Positions 63,241 through 64,000 of a stretch of 64,000 nt of DNA are shown piece by piece. Below the pieces are notes generated by a model. It saw nothing but the letters and a program-made list of their open reading frames with translations. It was not told the DNA's origin and ran no database searches. Source of the stretch: Actinoplanes oblitus (GTDB lineage: Bacteria; Actinomycetota; Actinomycetes; Mycobacteriales; Micromonosporaceae); contig NZ_CP126980.1 in the NCBI RefSeq assembly GCF_030252345.1, positions 829,501 to 893,500 on the forward strand. The letters run 5' to 3'. How positions within the stretch are numbered: position 1 is the first letter of the stretch; every line of letters begins with the position of its first letter. The translations under genes and the position numbers were made by a program.

Positions 63241-64000
63241 ATGACTGATTTCGATGTCTACCGGTTGCCGGAGGATCACGAGACCATCCGCGCCGCCGTG
63301 CGCGAGGTCTGTGACGCCCGGGTGGCTCCGAACGCCGCCGAGGCCGACGAGACCGGGGAGTTCCCCAAGGCGTCGTACGACGCCCTGCGCTCCTCCGACT
63401 TCCACGCCCCGCACATCCCGGTGGAGTACGGCGGCGCCGGCGCGGACGCCCTGGCGACCGCGATCGTGATCGAGGAGGTGGCCCGGGCCTGCGCGTCCTC
63501 GTCGCTGATCCCGGCGGTCAACAAGCTCGGTTCGCTGCCGCTGATCCTCTCGGCCTCCGAGGAGCTCAAGCAGAAGTACCTGTCGAAGGTCGCCGCGGGC
63601 GAGGGCATGTTCTCCTACTGCCTGTCCGAGCCGGAGGCCGGTTCCGACGCCGCGTCGATGACCACCCGCGCGGTGCGCGACGGTGACTTCTGGGTGCTCA
63701 ACGGCGTGAAGCGGTGGATCACCAACGCCGGGGTGTCGGAGTTCTACACGGTCTTCGCGGTCACCGACCCGACCGCCCGCTCGCGTGGCATCTCCGCGTT
63801 CGTGGTGGAGAAGTCGGACCCGGGCGTCAGCTTCGGCGCGCCGGAGAAGAAGCTGGGCATCAAGGGGTCGCCGACCCGCGAGGTGTACTTCGACAACGTA
63901 CGGATCCCGGCCGACCGGATGATCGGTGCCGAGGGCACCGGCTTCGCGACGGCGATGAAGACCCTGGACCACACCCGGGTCACCATCGCGGCGCAGGCGA
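63241..64000 (+). CDS. Acyl-CoA dehydrogenase (3' end outside window)
   Basis: FAD flavoprotein oxidising an acyl-CoA at the alpha-beta bond, passing electrons to ETF. About 253 codons are present and the frame is still open at the window edge; a full protein would have about 380-385. The N-terminal helical domain includes IRAAVREVCDARVAP; the FAD/substrate signature is YCLSEPEAGSDAASMTTRA (about 128-146), and VLNGVKRWITNAG follows. Shine-Dalgarno AAGGCGAG lies shortly before the ATG. Position after purK-purE resembles fadE25 (Rv3274c) of M. tuberculosis, whose substrates are short-chain acyl-CoAs; this is an inference. Confidence 0.93.
   Translation, partial: MTDFDVYRLPEDHETIRAAVREVCDARVAPNAAEADETGEFPKASYDALRSSDFHAPHIPVEYGGAGADALATAIVIEEVARACASSSLIPAVNKLGSLPLILSASEELKQKYLSKVAAGEGMFSYCLSEPEAGSDAASMTTRAVRDGDFWVLNGVKRWITNAGVSEFYTVFAVTDPTARSRGISAFVVEKSDPGVSFGAPEKKLGIKGSPTREVYFDNVRIPADRMIGAEGTGFATAMKTLDHTRVTIAAQA

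Overview
The window is very GC-rich chromosomal DNA (roughly 70% by eye) from an actinobacterium. Gene content and codon use suit Micromonosporaceae such as Actinoplanes, but I cannot fix the genus without a search. Support comes from mycothiol conjugate amidase (mca), the short mycobacterial-type ArgA acetyltransferase, family 5 uracil-DNA glycosylase, DUF501, DUF4307 and PilZ proteins, and a tRNA-Leu(UAA) closely resembling Streptomyces bldA. I saw no phage, insertion sequence, CRISPR array or rRNA. Most of it reads as conserved core genome with a few accessory stretches.

Layout. 1-4.8 kb: ppc and a HoxX-type CO-forming protein, both on the minus strand. 4.9-17.6 kb: mfd, a SurA-like lipoprotein, mazG, a DUF885 protease-like protein, then (after a lipoprotein and a PilZ protein on the minus strand) eno, divIC, DUF501, argA and ppx. 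The mfd-mazG-eno-divIC-DUF501-ppx order is also that of Mycobacterium tuberculosis. 17.9-25 kb: a Pro-rich membrane protein, a uracil-DNA glycosylase, a DUF4129/MoxR/DUF58 membrane operon and type II NADH dehydrogenase. 25.0-32.4 kb: tRNA-Leu(UAA), a Bax-inhibitor-like protein, a thiolase, two SGNH hydrolases, DUF1232 and cystathionine beta-synthase. 32.4-42.5 kb is the most accessory part: a trypsin-like protease, hypotheticals, RNase Z, a CYTH-CHAD/PPK2 polyphosphate pair, a tiny secreted peptide, EthD with a divergent HxlR regulator, and msrA. 42.5-55.4 kb: HIT protein, metB, amidase, ilvA, M48 peptidase, greA, DUF4307, mca, a small membrane protein, a membrane GGDEF-EAL protein and a DUF255 protein; metB-greA-DUF4307-mca-(small)-(DUF255) again follows M. 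tuberculosis order. 55.4-64 kb: Uma2, purK-purE, a 1644-residue polytopic membrane protein and an acyl-CoA dehydrogenase cut by the window end.

Functional themes. Sulfur amino acids and redox: cystathionine beta-synthase, cystathionine gamma-synthase/lyase, MsrA and Mca. Polyphosphate: PPK2 beside CHAD, with an Ppx homologue elsewhere. Cyclic di-GMP: an EAL protein with a degenerate GGDEF, and a PilZ protein. At least a dozen genes start at or near the first transcribed base behind a TANNNT-like -10, so leaderless mRNA looks common.

The least expected signals are: a 24-bp gap whose two divergent -10 hexamers overlap on CTAG (HIT/metB); a 26-codon leader ORF coupled by ATGA to the GGDEF-EAL gene, which also carries the only in-frame TTA codon I found, in the same window as the tRNA that reads it; a 123-nt noncoding repeat present twice in opposite orientation; and a strong context bias of the rare valine codon GTA.
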